Shown one piece after another: positions 1 through 13,192 of a DNA stretch of 64,000 bases (positions are counted from its first letter, which is position 1; every line of letters begins with the position of its first letter). The translations under genes and the position numbers were made by a program. A model generated the notes under the pieces. It made no database searches. It was not told the origin of the DNA and was given only the letters and a program-made list of their open reading frames with translations. Where the stretch lies: NCBI GenBank assembly GCA_018340375.1, contig JAFFJZ010000017.1:1664001-1728000 (forward strand), given 5' to 3'. The stretch is from Gonatopus flavifemur. Taxonomy: Eukaryota > Arthropoda > Insecta > Hymenoptera > Dryinidae.

Positions 1-2399
1 GCCCAGGGGTTAATCGTATTTTACCATCCTCAACCTGAGCTGGGTCAATATTCTCAATTTTTTCACGTAGTAATATTCATATTATGTAGTAACAAAACAG
101 GAATTTCTCATAATTTCCAGGTTAATAAACACATTGAGAAGAGAATGCAATCGAATTTGAGTTTTGTAGTTGCGGAAGTCATGTTCTTATTGAGGTTACT
201 GTGGAAGTCAGTGCAACATTCATAATCATAAGAACATAGAACAGAGACAATCAATTAGAATTGAGTAAATGGAGGCAATAAACAAGAGAAATGAAGAGAG
301 TCATGTAGGAAAGAGATGGAATATTTTAACAGGAAACACTCAGACTAATAAAGGTTTCTTTATTCTATACATTGTATTAAATAAAGAAAGTAATACTCAT
401 CCCATTTTTCTCCTCTCTCTGAGGGATCCACACGAGTTCGGTCATATCTATCGGACATTTTCATGGTCATAATACAGTTACAGTAACTACAGAATGGATT
501 CGGACTCAAATTCAGGTACATTGTTTTTTTCAGTGCACGCACGCACTTGCTTCCTCAATATTCCGCATGAATTTCATGCTAGCGGGTAAACTGAATGCAT
601 TGAATGATTTCGGTGATTTTCCACAATTGTTTACGATGATTTCATCATTGATTAATTACAGCTATAGCGTTCGAATCATAATATCTCTACTCATTTCGGA
701 ACTCCACGTGGAATAGTGGATTTTCACCTATTTTTATGAACTTTGGCGGCTTTGCGCGACCGGGAGACATCGATATTTTTTATTCATTTCTCAAAAATAT
801 TTTTTGTCATTCCAAATCGCAACTTTTCCGCGGTATAGCGACTCAAGAGAAAAAAGTTGAGTTTTTTCGGCCCACCCTATTGCATATATGCCTTCATTGG
901 GATCATATATATTAGGGAAAGTTTGAAGTATCATTTCGTATAGAGTATTCTATATTGAATCCACACTTATAACCCTTCGATCCTTTCAGGATACAAATCA
1001 ACAAACTGCAGATGGTTGCCCACATTTAGTAAGCTTTTTCATAAAGACAACGTTTATTCATATTCATAATTATAGCAATCAAATAGGTTTGAATTTCATA
1101 CACAATCGCAGATTTTGATTCTGCTTTTGTCCCTTCGAAAATTGCATTTCCTTATTGAATTTCAATAGAAGAATTGTTTGGGGTGTAAACGGCTTTTTAA
1201 CAAACAATCGAATCAACTGTTGATGGCGACACAAGAAACTGAAAACCTCAGGATACAAATTGATGATCTGAAAATACGTTGAACAGAAACAGAATCCAAA
1301 ATGGGGGCAGATTCAACGCACATTTTGTTGAGCGAGGTGGATGCCCTACATGAAAAATTGGGAAAAATTCCAGGTGATGTAATTACATATCCTTGATTCA
1401 ATTGTCTTCCGTTTTAAAGTATGCGTTGATGGAAGCTATCCGGTAATAAAAGTGAAGCATACATAAATCCATACAAAAACACACAGGATGTCCCAGAAAA
1501 CTGTGCAACCCTCTTAAGGGATGATTTTCGACTTAAAAATCAGATATTTTTTTGTTTTGGAAAGAAGCCTTCTTAAAAGTTCACTTTACTAAGTCCGATG
1601 GTGAAAAAAACGATAGATCTTCGATATTGGTTTCCATACATGTTCCTATGGGATCCACCTGGATTTTTTTGGGTCAAATAAGATTCGTCAATAGTTAACA
1701 AACCTTGCTTGATTGAAATAAATTGGAAATAATTTTTTCTCAGTGTAGTGGAGTACGCATATGAACGTGGGGAAAATTGAGTTCAAAAGCAAACAGCACA
1801 TGTTTCAAAAGAAACTTTGAATTTCAAACGAACGAATACTAGTAGACTTCATTTGTTCTTCAAATGAAGAATTGGTATTCAGTGACAGAGATCGTATCCC
1901 ACGTAGACAACAAGATATTGTTCATAATTCCAAAAAATGTATTGAAAAGATTCAAGACCTTCCGCACTCTTCGAAACAGTTTTTTCGCTGGCAAAAATAT
2001 ATGTTATGCGACACCAATAGATATGTATAGATTGTGTTGAAGATTTCTCAAAGATGTCTTCAAGGTAAGGTAGCAAGTGCTCGAAATTGCATTCACCCGG
2101 AAAAAAATCATTTGTGGATCCGAGGACAATTACTAGAATCTCCTAGTCCTTCTCAAATAGCCACAGACTTCACCGCTTCCGGGTGTATGGCCTTTCGGGT
2201 ACTTGCTATTTCCCAGAGCATCGACTGTTGATTTCCCAACATCACAATAGAAGAAATAGGATCCTCATAAGACAAAGTCGAGACGGCTTCTGCTCAAACA
2301 TTGTTCCGACGGTTTGTTTTTTCCTAATTGAATGCAGTAGGGACATAACAAAAAAACCAGACAATATTATCGCTACGTGCAGCCACATATTGCAACTGA
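1..2399. other. Gene-free AT-rich region
   Basis: I see no convincing gene here. A short frame near 1223-1395 (+) would encode a charged, coiled-coil-like stretch but is interrupted by a stop near 1282, so it is at most a relic. The phrase aggatgtcccagaa near 1487 resembles the edge word of another repeat near 59985, which suggests a repeat boundary. Nothing else is supported. Confidence 0.5.
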
Positions 2400-3690
2400 G
2401 AAGCTGACACCTGGGCAGCCGACCAACATCTGGCAGAATTCCGAAACGATGAGGGTATTTCTCCAATGATTCTGATATTGTTCTGATGCATTCGGGACAA
2501 TATCAACGACCAGCCGTCGCGACGGGTCGGAGTCCCGACATGTAGTCGATAATTCTACCAAACAACCTGCACGTGAGTGTCCATACTATATCCATTGTTT
2601 TGCCGAAGAACCTGCATTCTGATATCCATACTACACATCCGAGGAAGTCTCAACACGGCTCGGGTATCTGACCGACGGTTCTGATCCTCTCCCGATACAT
2701 TCGCGATCAGGTCAATGGTCAAACAATATCATCCCGATATGCCGCCGATGATAGGAACTGAGAATCCATACCTTGGGATTTGTCCAACATATCCGTTGAA
2801 ATTCCAATACCGTCTGGATATTCCTCCGACCGTTTCAATACTGTTCCGATGCAATCTGGAAGAGATTGACAACTAACCGATGTCATTCCAATATGTAACC
2901 GATAATTCTGCCGAAGATCCTGCATCCTGGCCTCCATCCTACATATCCGACGAATTCCCAACACAATTCGGGTATCTCACCGATGGTTCTGATACTTTTC
3001 CGATGCATTTGGGATGAAGTCAACAATCATACGATGTTATCCCGACATGTAGCCGATTATGGGACCTGGGAATCTGCACCTTTGGATCGCCCCAACATAT
3101 CCGTTAGAATCCCGATATGGTCTGGATATCCTTCCGACAGTTTCGATACTATTCCGATGCGATCTAGAGAACATTGGCAACTAACCGATGTCATCCCGAT
3201 ATGTCACCGATAATCCTGCCGCAGACTCTGCTTCCTGGCCTACATCCTACATATCCGACGAATGCCCAACAGAATTCGGGTATTTCACCAGCGGTTCTGA
3301 TACTTTTCCGACACTTCTGACTCATCCGACAGTACTGACATCCATCAGATATTCCCCCGCTGTCTTTTCCAACACTTGATCAACAGTTTCCGAGTAGTGC
3401 TCCAACCCCGAAGGAAAGGCCCCCAAAATTATTGAGCCCGAACACATGACAATATCGACTGATCATCGATTTTCCCGATAGCTTATATCTCCCGAACCCT
3501 ATATCGCACGCATCATCTCCCGATCTTATCCCGAGAACCACCTGATGTTCCGCGCGTTCTCCCAACAATTCCTTGACCATTGAGTCTGTTGTGTTCATGT
3601 CTGATGAAGAAACATTTTGACACTCACCCGACATGACGACCGCCTGTCGGGATTTTGTCCGATTTCCATCGAATTTTCCCATAAGGGAAT
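2400..3690. repeat. Degenerate ~307-bp tandem repeat
   Basis: Phrases such as aactaaccgatgtcat and ccgataattctgccg recur at about 2872 and 3178 with the same flanking order (ctgcatcctggcc, catatccgacgaat, ggttctgatacttttccgat), giving a period near 307 bp. A more diverged unit lies upstream from about 2480. Short words ccgat/cgat dominate, so several spurious frames stay open on both strands. I see no coding signal. It may be a subterminal array of a transposon. Confidence 0.7.
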
Positions 3691-4924
3691 ACAATAAACT
3701 CGTACTTAGGATATAAAAAATTTCGACCTCACGAAAGCTCGGGAGAGTTCTATAATGTTAATTCGAAATTTTTTTTTACTTGATTCGATTTTCCATGTCG
3801 ACGTACGAAGCTATGTCACGTGTCACGAAAGAAAAAGAATTTTGCACTTCACGACATTGATTTACGTTGGAGAATAGGACAATTTTTGCAAGAATCAAAC
3901 GCGTTATGATCCGTATCGATTTTGATACTATAAATTGATTCATCTATCTATTTTTGGTCACGTTTTTTCATGCTTCCGATTCGATTCCGAATTACTATTA
4001 TAAAGTAAATTAATAATGAATTATTTCGCGAACACGAACACTGACTTTCATCGAGATATGAATGCTTTCCCTGTACTATTCCTTGTTGAATACGTTAATT
4101 GTTCACTCCGACGTTTTCTCATACGATAAGCTATGGAATTCGTTCATTGATTGGAGAGGGAAAACACTGTATCACACGCAAATGACACCGTGAAACTTCC
4201 CTAAATGAGTTCGAATGCGTTAGGCGCCACTATCGTGACGAGAAAAAAAGACTGAAATCACTCAACTTAAACAAAAATCGAAGTCCAGACTTCCCAACAC
4301 AAGACAAATATCATATGTAAATAATTCTGCACTCTAAAAAAAGGCTGCTTGCTGCAATCGGATTCTTCTTACCACAAGTGGAAATTCCATTAAATATTTC
4401 ATCAAACGGATTTCGGATTCGCCGAAGAAGAATTTCTACTTATGGCAAATCCGTTTGTGAGAAAAAGACGTTAGATTGCATGAAGAAGATATTTTGGTTT
4501 TTTGTAAGAAGAAACTTTGTTATCGTTTTGAGGGACTCCAAAATTTGTGTATCTTCAAAATGTCTTGAATCAAAACGTTTCTCACACCTCCAAAAACAAA
4601 ATGGATCCGACCTGTGTCTGTTTGTCAACAAATAACCGAATTGGAATTCATTGTCATGATGCGATCGTTTTCATCACATTTAGGGTTGATTCCTGTGTAG
4701 GTTACAGCTCATTTGGTTGGGAGGAACTGGTGGTCAAATGAATAAACGAAAATTCATTTGACATTATCATCATTCAACATTGAAGATGATGAGTTGAGGA
4801 ACATCAGATATTATTGGAAATCATCTTTCAATTCGATTTTTTATCTCAATATTTATGAAAATTCTTAATTGAAAAAATAGCTTGTTTGAAGTTATAACTT
4901 CAACAAATATATTTATCACATCTC
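3691..4924. other. Gene-free spacer
   Basis: No gene or RNA is recognisable. A possible transposon end, cactctaaaaaaagg, sits at about 4330; an inverted relative, ttttttagagtgtg, lies at about 7675. The two could bound one 3.4-kb element or be unrelated MITE ends. Confidence 0.4.
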
Positions 4925-5215
4925 CCCACACCCTGCTCAAAAACCCGGATAGGACCCGGATAAGGTCCCGGTGAACATCGGAACTTCATCCGGGTCAATA
5001 CGACGCTTTATCCGGTTTTTGTGTCCGGGTCTCATCCGGGACTACCCGGGACTCGGTCGGGAATTTTCCCACGAATTAGACTTGAGACCCGTATAGGATC
5101 CGTGTAGGTGTCGGAGCTTCATACGGGTTCATTCGGGAATCAATCGGGTTCTTGTATTCGGGTCCTGATCGGGTTCTATCCGGGTCCATCTAAAAAATTT
5201 CGATCTATATTTTGT
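4925..5215. repeat. CCGGAT-word element fragment
   Basis: The segment opens with ccctgctcaaaaacccggat, close to the terminus of the larger neighbour (ccctggtgaggaaaaccgg at 5429). It is a dense run of cccggat/atccggg words. It looks like a truncated member of the same family. No coding capacity is seen. Confidence 0.55.
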
Positions 5216-5320
5216 GCAGAAATAAATTTTTGTGATAATTCGATTTTATAAGTGTTGCAGACGATTTTTCTTATTCTAATTACCGATGAAGATCAACTTA
5301 CAATTGAATTGTTGGAAGTT

Positions 5321-5394
5321 CGCTCAGCGAGAATTGAACCCGGGTCCTGCGAGTGAGAGACAAAGCCTCTATCACATCAGCGGATCTCTGCGAT
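5321..5394 (-). ncRNA. tRNA-Glu-like sequence (relic or SINE head)
   Basis: Read on the minus strand this 74-nt stretch has tRNA proportions. A T-arm CCGGG-TTCAATT-CTCGC pairs at 4 of 5 positions, and an acceptor stem TCGCAGA/TGAGCGA pairs at 5 of 7 in the right place. The loop CTCTCAC resembles the tRNA-Glu (CTC) anticodon loop. The anticodon stem barely pairs, so a functional tRNA is unlikely. I take it as a tRNA-derived relic, such as a SINE head or pseudogene, next to the CCGGAT elements. Confidence 0.4.
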
Positions 5395-5427
5395 GACGAC
5401 AAAACACTTACAGAGTCTTTTATTACA

Positions 5428-7098
5428 CCCTGGTGAGGAAAACCGGATAAAGACCAAACAGAACCCGGACTGGGACCCGAACGGACTGGTATCCCGGTGC
5501 ATACGGGTATTATACGGGAAAGGTTGTTCTTTTCGGGTATATATTCGGGTCTGTACGGGTGCAGTATCGGGACTGCCAGGTTCATTCAGGTTATATCTGG
5601 AAAAATTTTCGGGAATAGGTTTTGGGTAAGGGTGTATCCGGGTAGTGGCCGGAAACTTTGAGGCTTAAGATGGATACGTATTCGGGTTTATCCGGGAATG
5701 ATACGGGAATAATTCACCGAAATCTATTTATAAGTCTCAATCGGGATCCATTCCGGGTCTATCCGCTTCTATCTGAGACAATTTCAGGAATATGGTTTTA
5801 TGCACGGGTCTATTCGGGCTAGGCTCGGAAACTTTGGAGCCCAAAACGAATACGTATCCGGGTTTATCCGGGAGTAATACGGGAATAATTCACCAAAATT
5901 TATTTGTAAGTATCAATCGGAATTTATTTCGTGTATCCGGGTTCTATCTGGGACAGTTTCAGAAAGATGGTTTTCTATACTGGTCTATTCGGGTTGTGTC
6001 CGGGAATCTTGGAGCTGAAAACGGATACGTATCCGGGTTTATCCGGGTGTAATACAAAAATTCATCATCGAAATTCATTCACAAGTTTCAATCGGCATGG
6101 ATTCCAGATTTATCTAGATGCGATCTGAAAAAGTTTTCGAAGAATGGTTTCATATACAGATTTGTCCGGGCTGCTACTCGTTGACTACACCGCTTAAAGC
6201 AGATATATGCTTGGCTTTATCCGGGTTCCATCTGGAAAAGTCAAGATGTATTCTCGTAATACTCCCGGACGAACCCGGATACGTATCCGCTGTGAGCTTC
6301 AAAGTTTCCGTGCACAATCTCGATAGACCTGTATAAAAAACCATGGGTCTGAGACTGCCCCAGATAGAACCCGGAAAGTCCCGGAATGAATCCCGATTGA
6401 GACTTATAAATGAATTCCGATGAATCGTTCCCGCATCACTCCCGGATGAGCCCGGATACGTATCCGTCTCAAGCTTCAAAGTTCCCGATTACCACCCGGA
6501 TACACCCGTATACAAAACCTTTTCCCAAAAATGTTCCTAGAAGGAATCCGAATAAACCCGGATACATGTCCGATTCCCACTTCAGAGTCCCGGCACTGCA
6601 CCCGTATAGACCCATATGTGTATCCGAAACGAAAAATAACCCCGTATAAAACCCGGATGCACTCGGATACCATTTCGCTCCGGGCCCAGTCTGGATGCTA
6701 TCCGGTCTTTATCCGGTTTCCATCCGGTTTTTTTATCAGGGATGCCGACTGAAACTTATTAAATAATTTCGGTGACAAATTCCCGTATTACTCCCGGATG
6801 AACCCGGATACATATCCATTTTCAGCTTCGTAGTTCCCGGCTACTACCTGGATAGACCCGTATACAAACCCTATTCGTGAAAATTTCCCCAGATAGGACC
6901 CGAATGAACCCGGATTCATGTCCGAATCCCACTTCGCAGTCCCGGTACTGCACCCGTATAGACCCGTATATATACCCCAAATGGGAAACCTTCCCCGTGT
7001 AAAACCCGTATGCACCCGGATATCAATCCGTTCCGGGGCTAGTTCGGGTCCTATCCAGTCTTTATCCGGTTTCTATCCGGTTTTTTTACCAGGGCATA
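5428..7098. mobile_element. Foldback element of CCGGAT words
   Basis: The ends are inverted copies: ccctggtgaggaaaaccgg at 5429 and, reversed, ccctggtaaaaaaaccgg ending near 7097. Inverted similarity continues inward for about 280 bp. Inside the left half, units of ~177 bp repeat head to tail at about 5600, 5775 and 5953; the right half carries the same units in reverse. A second internal terminus (tttttttatcaggg near 6738) suggests a nested or tandem copy. No transposase is encoded, so it would need proteins supplied elsewhere. The open frames here are by-products of repeat structure. Confidence 0.75.
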
Positions 7099-8503
7099 CC
7101 ACAGTAGTTCAAAAAGAGTTCTCGGCTTTCTCTGTGTGCTGTATGGGAATCTGCTTTATTAGTTATATGTTTTAAAATCATATATTACAATTCAAATTTC
7201 CATTGAACTCGAATAATATTAGGATTGGTCAGGTTTTGAGAAATGAAAAAGTCACGCATTTATTGTGGAAAGTGTGGTTAATCTTTCCCTTGCAGTGTTC
7301 ACAATACTATGAAGTTGACAGAATATATAAGCTAAGTTCGTTTACCGATGTCCCAAGTTACCCCAACTCGCTCCAAGTATTTTGGATTCGCTACTTCCAG
7401 TTTAAGCAACGAAATGATTGGTTTGGTACAAGTTGGAGCAACTCAGGGCACGTAGAACGAACGAACCTATAAATTACATACGATTTGAAATCTACTAAGG
7501 GAAAGAGGATTGTGAGTTATGTCAAGTGGATAATATTCTTCAGTTCAAATTGAGTATTCTTGCACTCAGTATGTGATAATTTTGTCGGAAACTGATTCTT
7601 CTTGATTCAGAAGAAATAGTATTTCGCGCAAGAAGAATGAACCGGAGAAGCTGAACTTCTTGCAGGAAACATATTATTTTTTAGAGTGTGGATTGATCTT
7701 ACCGGGTCGCTCATGAAAGGGATGGAGAGGGGTCGAGGTTCCAAAAATCAAGAGAGAATCCCGTTTTTCTAGACCAAACACTCTAATATATTTTCTCGGT
7801 TAGGACACGGTCCTTCCCGTGGCTCGATTTTGGTTTGGAGAACAATTCTTCTTCAACAGTTCACGTATAAGTATGATATACGGGGGGAACTCTTGCACTC
7901 CTGAACCCGGGCACGCACACTCTCGAAAAAGCACTCCGTAGCTTTTTGAGCTTACCCTAACCAAAGGAGGAATTCAACGGCATGTGGTGGAAAATTATTT
8001 ACAGTCGAAGGACGAGGGGGGCAAAAATCTTGAATGAGGTGGGGGGGGCTTGCAATAGCTAATTCGATGGGGATTTCCAGCCCGAATACAGCCGTCTTTT
8101 GCTTTTTGAAATCGGTCAATTTTTCGCCGAATTATGACCACTTGAAGATTGTTCTGGGAGCAGTCAGAGCCGGTGTAGACCTCCCCAGGCCCCTCCGACT
8201 CTCTAGAACTTTCTTTCACAAACTGACCAAAAAGTTGTAGATGGCTCTGTGTGCAAGTTGGCCTGTTGATCTAGTACCATAAATCCTAACTTCATTCTGA
8301 TTTGAAAATTGAATATAAACAGTGAAAAAATGACGATTAAGAACAGATAATATTAAAGATGTTAACAGTAGTACACTGTGGTGAATAATAGAGTTGACCT
8401 TCACTATAAAAAATATTCATTGTGAGTTACTGAGTGGAAATCGGAAAATCACAGTTCTGTGGAAGTACTGTGCTCATCGTTGGGAGAATACATTTTTCTA
8501 TTG
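7099..8503. other. Gene-free spacer
   Basis: I see no gene. A possible MITE end, ttttttagagtgtg, is at about 7675. Confidence 0.4.
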
Positions 8504-8644
8504 TAAAAGTTCTACGCTTAGCTTTGTGATATCACAAAGTTTTGTAAATTGTTCACCCTTAGTACTGGTTATGAAGCTCTGTATGCTAAGCGTAAACAAT
8601 TCACGAAATTCTGTGGTATCACAAAGCTGACTGTAGAACTTTTA
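8504..8644. repeat. 141-bp hairpin (MITE-like)
   Basis: The left arm starts taaaagttctacgcttagc and the right arm, reversed, starts taaaagttctacagtcagc. Similarity continues to the centre through tttgtgat, attgtt and cttag words. It is probably a small foldback MITE; a structured RNA is possible but not shown. Confidence 0.55.
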
Positions 8645-8935
8645 TTATAGATAAATTCATTCTTCCTCCAGTGAGCACCGTATTTTCACAAAAATCTGTG
8701 ATTCTTCAATTTCCAGTAAATATGTTTTGCAGTGTTATTTTTGAAAATTCCTAAGCTATGAATCAGAATTAAAGAAACATTGTACGAGATAGAAATTTCA
8801 CTAGTGGATTTGAACAAACAGGAAAAAAAGAAACGATACTGAAAAGAGAGGAAATAAATCACGCAAACAATTATAATAATAAATAGATTATATTTATAGA
8901 TTTTTTCATTTAACAATCCAAATAAAACATTTGAT

Positions 8936-11900
8936 TCAGAACAATGTCAGTTTACACAATGCTTGGCTATTTTTTTTATATTGATTGTCCTTTTTTGCGT
9001 TATTGATGGTTTTACATTCCTGGGCCATTTTTATGTGTAGATGATAATATACAATGTGGGCTATAATCTGTTCTTTATGCGCATGACAAGGAAAAACCAG
9101 CAAGTTCACGCTCATTGCATCTGTGATCAGTTCATCAGCTACATGAATCTCATTTTCATGTAGTTCAAAGATATGATCTAAGTTTTTGATAAATTGTTGG
9201 GAGCCTCTATTGGGATGTACAAAATGAATATCATCATCTGTCAATATGTTAGTTTCATGAGGTGAGGGAGCCGTGGTAGTTAAAGCATTCTTGCACTCTT
9301 CGCATGTCGTGAACTGTTCAAGCTGTCTGCATATACGACCCGTCATATGATATATAATGCAATTTCGGACCCCAGGAGAATTGTTATCATCTTCTCCAAA
9401 TATATCAAATACGTCCCATTCATTATTTCGTACCGTATCATTCAATTGGCGCTTAACATTCTCTATAAAATTAGTTTTTTCAGAGCAGGGAGTCGAATAA
9501 ATGGACTTCAATTCTTCCATTGTTATGAGGGGAACATTTTTAGATGTTTGTAGTAATGAACGATTCCCATATTTAGGAGGTGCAATTATTGAGAATGTGC
9601 ATAGTAACTTGTATATCTGTAAAAAGGTCGTCGGAGAAGGGTGGTCATTCGCCCCACAGGCCATGCGTACACATCCAAAGAAACGCTACGGAAATTAATT
9701 GAAGTAATGCATTATAATGAGTCCTATTTCAGGGAAACCATGGTTTCTCAAGGCAGAAGACCTAGTATGATGTAAAGTGAATAAAAAAAAAAAAATTAGA
9801 ATCATAAAAAAATATTCAAGTCGGTAATCATAGATTAAAAATCTTTTGTGTTATCGTGGAATAACTGTGATGTTTTCACACTTATTCTCTACGAGTTCAT
9901 TTGTAAGGAATTGTTATTTCAAGATCACACTTTCATTATTCCTATGATAATCCAGAAGATTATAACCATGATTTCAATAAATTTCACACTTTGTGGCCGA
10001 AATTGATTAAAAGTAGCTCACAAAAAAGTTCTCAGAAAAAACAATTTGCTTCAAAAACGTGAAATATTTTTCCTGGGAATCAATTGAACACCAGCATTTC
10101 GTGTATTTAATACACATGAGGAGTACTCCTCGACATGATTGATGTTGATGAGCTTATTAAATGATGAAGTTATGCAACTACTTTGGTCCACACCTCCAAA
10201 GCGTCCTGAGTAATATTACCAGATAGCACACATGGCAGACCAAATTTGTCTATTAAATAGTCAGTTATATCGATTGTTGACTTGAGAGTCACACGCAGGC
10301 CCTCTGCAATTTGCCGTGAGAGAAACATACTTGGTTGCAACAATTTTTGCTCCACTAGTACTTCCCAATTGTCCAATTTGATCAGCGATTCTTTCAGTAT
10401 CTGTTGAAATATGGAAATGAAATGCATTGGAATATATTCACACAATGATCAAATTTTTGCACAGTTTCAAGCATACCATGATATCAGAATTTCCAGGCCT
10501 ATTCATTTTTGAAGAATTGGTAAGACCCGATGAGTGGCAGTCAGTTTAGGACAAACGGATTGTGGCATAGAGTGATCTATAGCATACAAAAGTTGGAAAT
10601 GTTTCCAGCTAATCGGATCTCCTCCTGGGTCCATCTGTACAATTAATATGTATACTTCAAATGAATGTGAATAACACTGAATAGTTAGTTTGATTGCGAA
10701 AATCAATTAATTTGTATTTCGAATTATACAAGATGTCTACGAGTTTTCATGGTATGGTTCAATTACCTGCAGATCAGTTTTTTCTACACGATTTCTCATC
10801 GTTTTGATTGGATCCGGTGAATCAGAGAAGACAAAGATCTTTCGCGTGCTGTCTATTTGATGTTCGAAGTGATTTTTCAAATTTTTTCTTCGTCCAGAAA
10901 CGCCTACTTCGGTCCAAAACTTCCTGTTGGTGGCCGCTCCATCGCTAACAACCCCATGGACTTTTGCCCCACAGTTTTCGAGTGAAATGATACCTTTAAT
11001 AATAAGTTGAGCCAATGTCTTCCAATTCACGGCTCCTCTCGAGGTAAAAACTGCGATGGGTTGAGCAGCCTGCAAATCATCTAATGGTTGATACATTAGT
11101 ACAAGACCGTGGTCCGCTTTTTGGTCCAAACTTTTCGGTGTATCTCCATCAGGGCCGAAATCAATCAGACCCTTGTAGGGTAATGTTTGGGATTTAACCC
11201 CGATGATGTCTCGCGTCGCCATTTCATCGATGAGTAAAACTTTATGTTTATAAGTTTCTTTTTTCTTGTCCATGGCCACTTTAAATGATTCAAAAAACTT
11301 TTGGTCGAAACCGCAAAGGTTGTCTATCATTGACAAATATCTGAGGAAAGGATGAAAAGTCATGGATTTCTCCAAAATCATTCGAATAAAGATAAAATAA
11401 AATTTGAAAAATGTGACTGATTTTACCTGCGTATTGTACTGATACAGGGAAGAGGGAGGATTTCATTACTGCGTATGGAATCATAAGCTTTGGGTGACCT
11501 CATGTGCATCAATAATGAAAGAAGAATCTATTCTTCCGAATACCTCCTTCCTTGAGCACTTTTTCTTTGTGATGCTGTTAAAATTTCTTCTACCGCTTGT
11601 CTTTGATGTAAAGGAACTTTGTATTCATTCATTTTTTCGGATGATTTACAATCTGTTATTTGGGCCAATTTTGTTTGTATGTCTTGCAAATCGCTTCTCA
11701 ATTTTCCATTCAAATCTTTCAGGCGGTTCTTCTCTCTAGTGGCGTTGTTTCTTTGTCGTCGCAGATCTTCAATTACTTTCCGTGTATTTGGAGACACAGC
11801 ATTCCAATTCAATCTTTGAGTTTGATTTCCTTTGGACTCTAATCTTATTCGTTTCTTACTCAACACAGCACCCAATGATTTGCAGAACTTGCACTGAATC

Positions 11901-12888
11901 GAATTTAAAAGCAGAGGGCATTTTTTATGTCTCCATATATCGTCATTATGTTTGTACGCAACCTCACTCGAAACGTTGGAATTTTCTCCTGTATACCCCG
12001 TACACACTCCATAATTATGAAGTTGTTTTATTGTATCCTCTAATTCATCTAAAGATTTTATCGTGCCATCTTTCAGTGATAAAATTTCAGGATCAATCTT
12101 TTGTGCCATGACATCAATCTTGATCGCCAAATCTGGTGTAACAATGATTTCTTTGATAACCACTACCTTGATATCTGATATCTTCTCTCATTCGGCAAAC
12201 TGCAGTATTAAAAAATATCATGCGCGAATCTTCATAAGGCAACTCTCTTCTAACCCAATTTGACGAGAGGTATATTTTGTTATTAAAAATGAGATCTTGA
12301 AATGTAATGCTGGGAAGCGTTGACATAATTTGTAGATTTGAAACTGCACTGCTGCTACTTCGCTCATGAGGCGATTCATTCGATTCATCTTGTACGTTGA
12401 TCTCAGCTTCTGCTTGTTCGTCTCGAATTACATTTTCATTGTGAACTCCAGGAACTTCTATTGGTGTTGTCGATTCACTCCATGGAAACAATGAGGGAAT
12501 CTTCCCTTTCTTGACGTAAGGCCTTTTCGACGGAACCTGAATAGAGTTTTTTTAAACATTATTTTCATAAATTTCTCGCCAATTCATAAAAAAATTCAAA
12601 TATATTTTCAATCCTCACTTTATGAACAAAAAGTATGATTGTATGAATACTAACCTCTTGTATGATAATTCCATCAGAGTCACAAATCAGTTTCTTCCAT
12701 ACTGTATCATCCGGTGCAAAATGAAGTTGACAAAAGCAATGTGAACTATTCAAAATTATGTCCGTTCTTCTGCAAGCTTTTTGCCATTCCGTGGCTACAC
12801 TTGAGTCTTTGGGCACTCTGAAGAAATGTACGCGTGCTGGATTGCTAGAGTACCCTGACGTACAACCTAATGCTATGTATCTCATCAC
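8936..12888 (-). pseudogene. P-element-type THAP transposase, six exons, broken
   Basis: This is a degenerate P-superfamily transposase, which would cut and move its own DNA in the nucleus. My exon model is 12888-12655, 12536-11427, 11340-10767, 10634-10477, 10400-10194 and 9685-8936, all with GT/AG borders. Exon 1 is a THAP-like zinc domain (GCTSGY, later CFCQLHF), though the first cysteine of the usual C2CH set appears to be missing. Exon 2 has VPSLF-like and coiled-coil parts. Exon 3 carries the RNase H-like core (LLIDEMATRD, VVSDGAATN). The exon 5/6 join restores the family signature NITQDALE then RFFGCVRMACGANDHPSP. Three lesions are visible: a tandem AGATATC duplication near 12175 shifting the frame, an in-frame TAG at 11530-11528, and a 1-nt loss in exon 4 near 10525. 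Corrected lengths stay in phase at every junction, which supports the model. About 1000 residues; no terminal repeats found. Confidence 0.85.
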
Positions 12889-13192
12889 ACAAGTCGTACT
12901 TTTGTTTTCATAGTGGTATAATATTAATATAAATACTTTTACACTTTTATACTGAACACTACATGAATACTTTTTCGTTTTTCACAACTTCTATAACCTT
13001 CCCAAGACCACGCTCTGCAGCTTTAATATTTTGAGGTTACGATTGTTATGGTTCGGCCAACTCGATGAGTTCGACATCTGGATTTTTTGGGGATTTCTTA
13101 GTCACTTCGTGAAACGCATTTCTGGGGAAGAATGCATGAGTCGGAGGGGCCTGCTTGAAACCCACAAAAGTTACAGTTGTTATACAAGACTT
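12889..13192. other. Spacer between P-like gene and DIRS element
   Basis: I see no gene. This probably holds the 5' flank of the P-like gene, but I could not identify promoter or inverted-repeat sequence with confidence. Confidence 0.35.

Noticed and set aside
2034..3694. Frames in the ccgat-rich tandem repeat
   Set aside because: Repeat-driven, overlapping on both strands, with no conserved motif.
5298..7175. Many 65-100-residue frames on both strands
   Set aside because: They come from CCGGAT repeat units; the same peptide words recur in phase with the repeat and no start context is shared.
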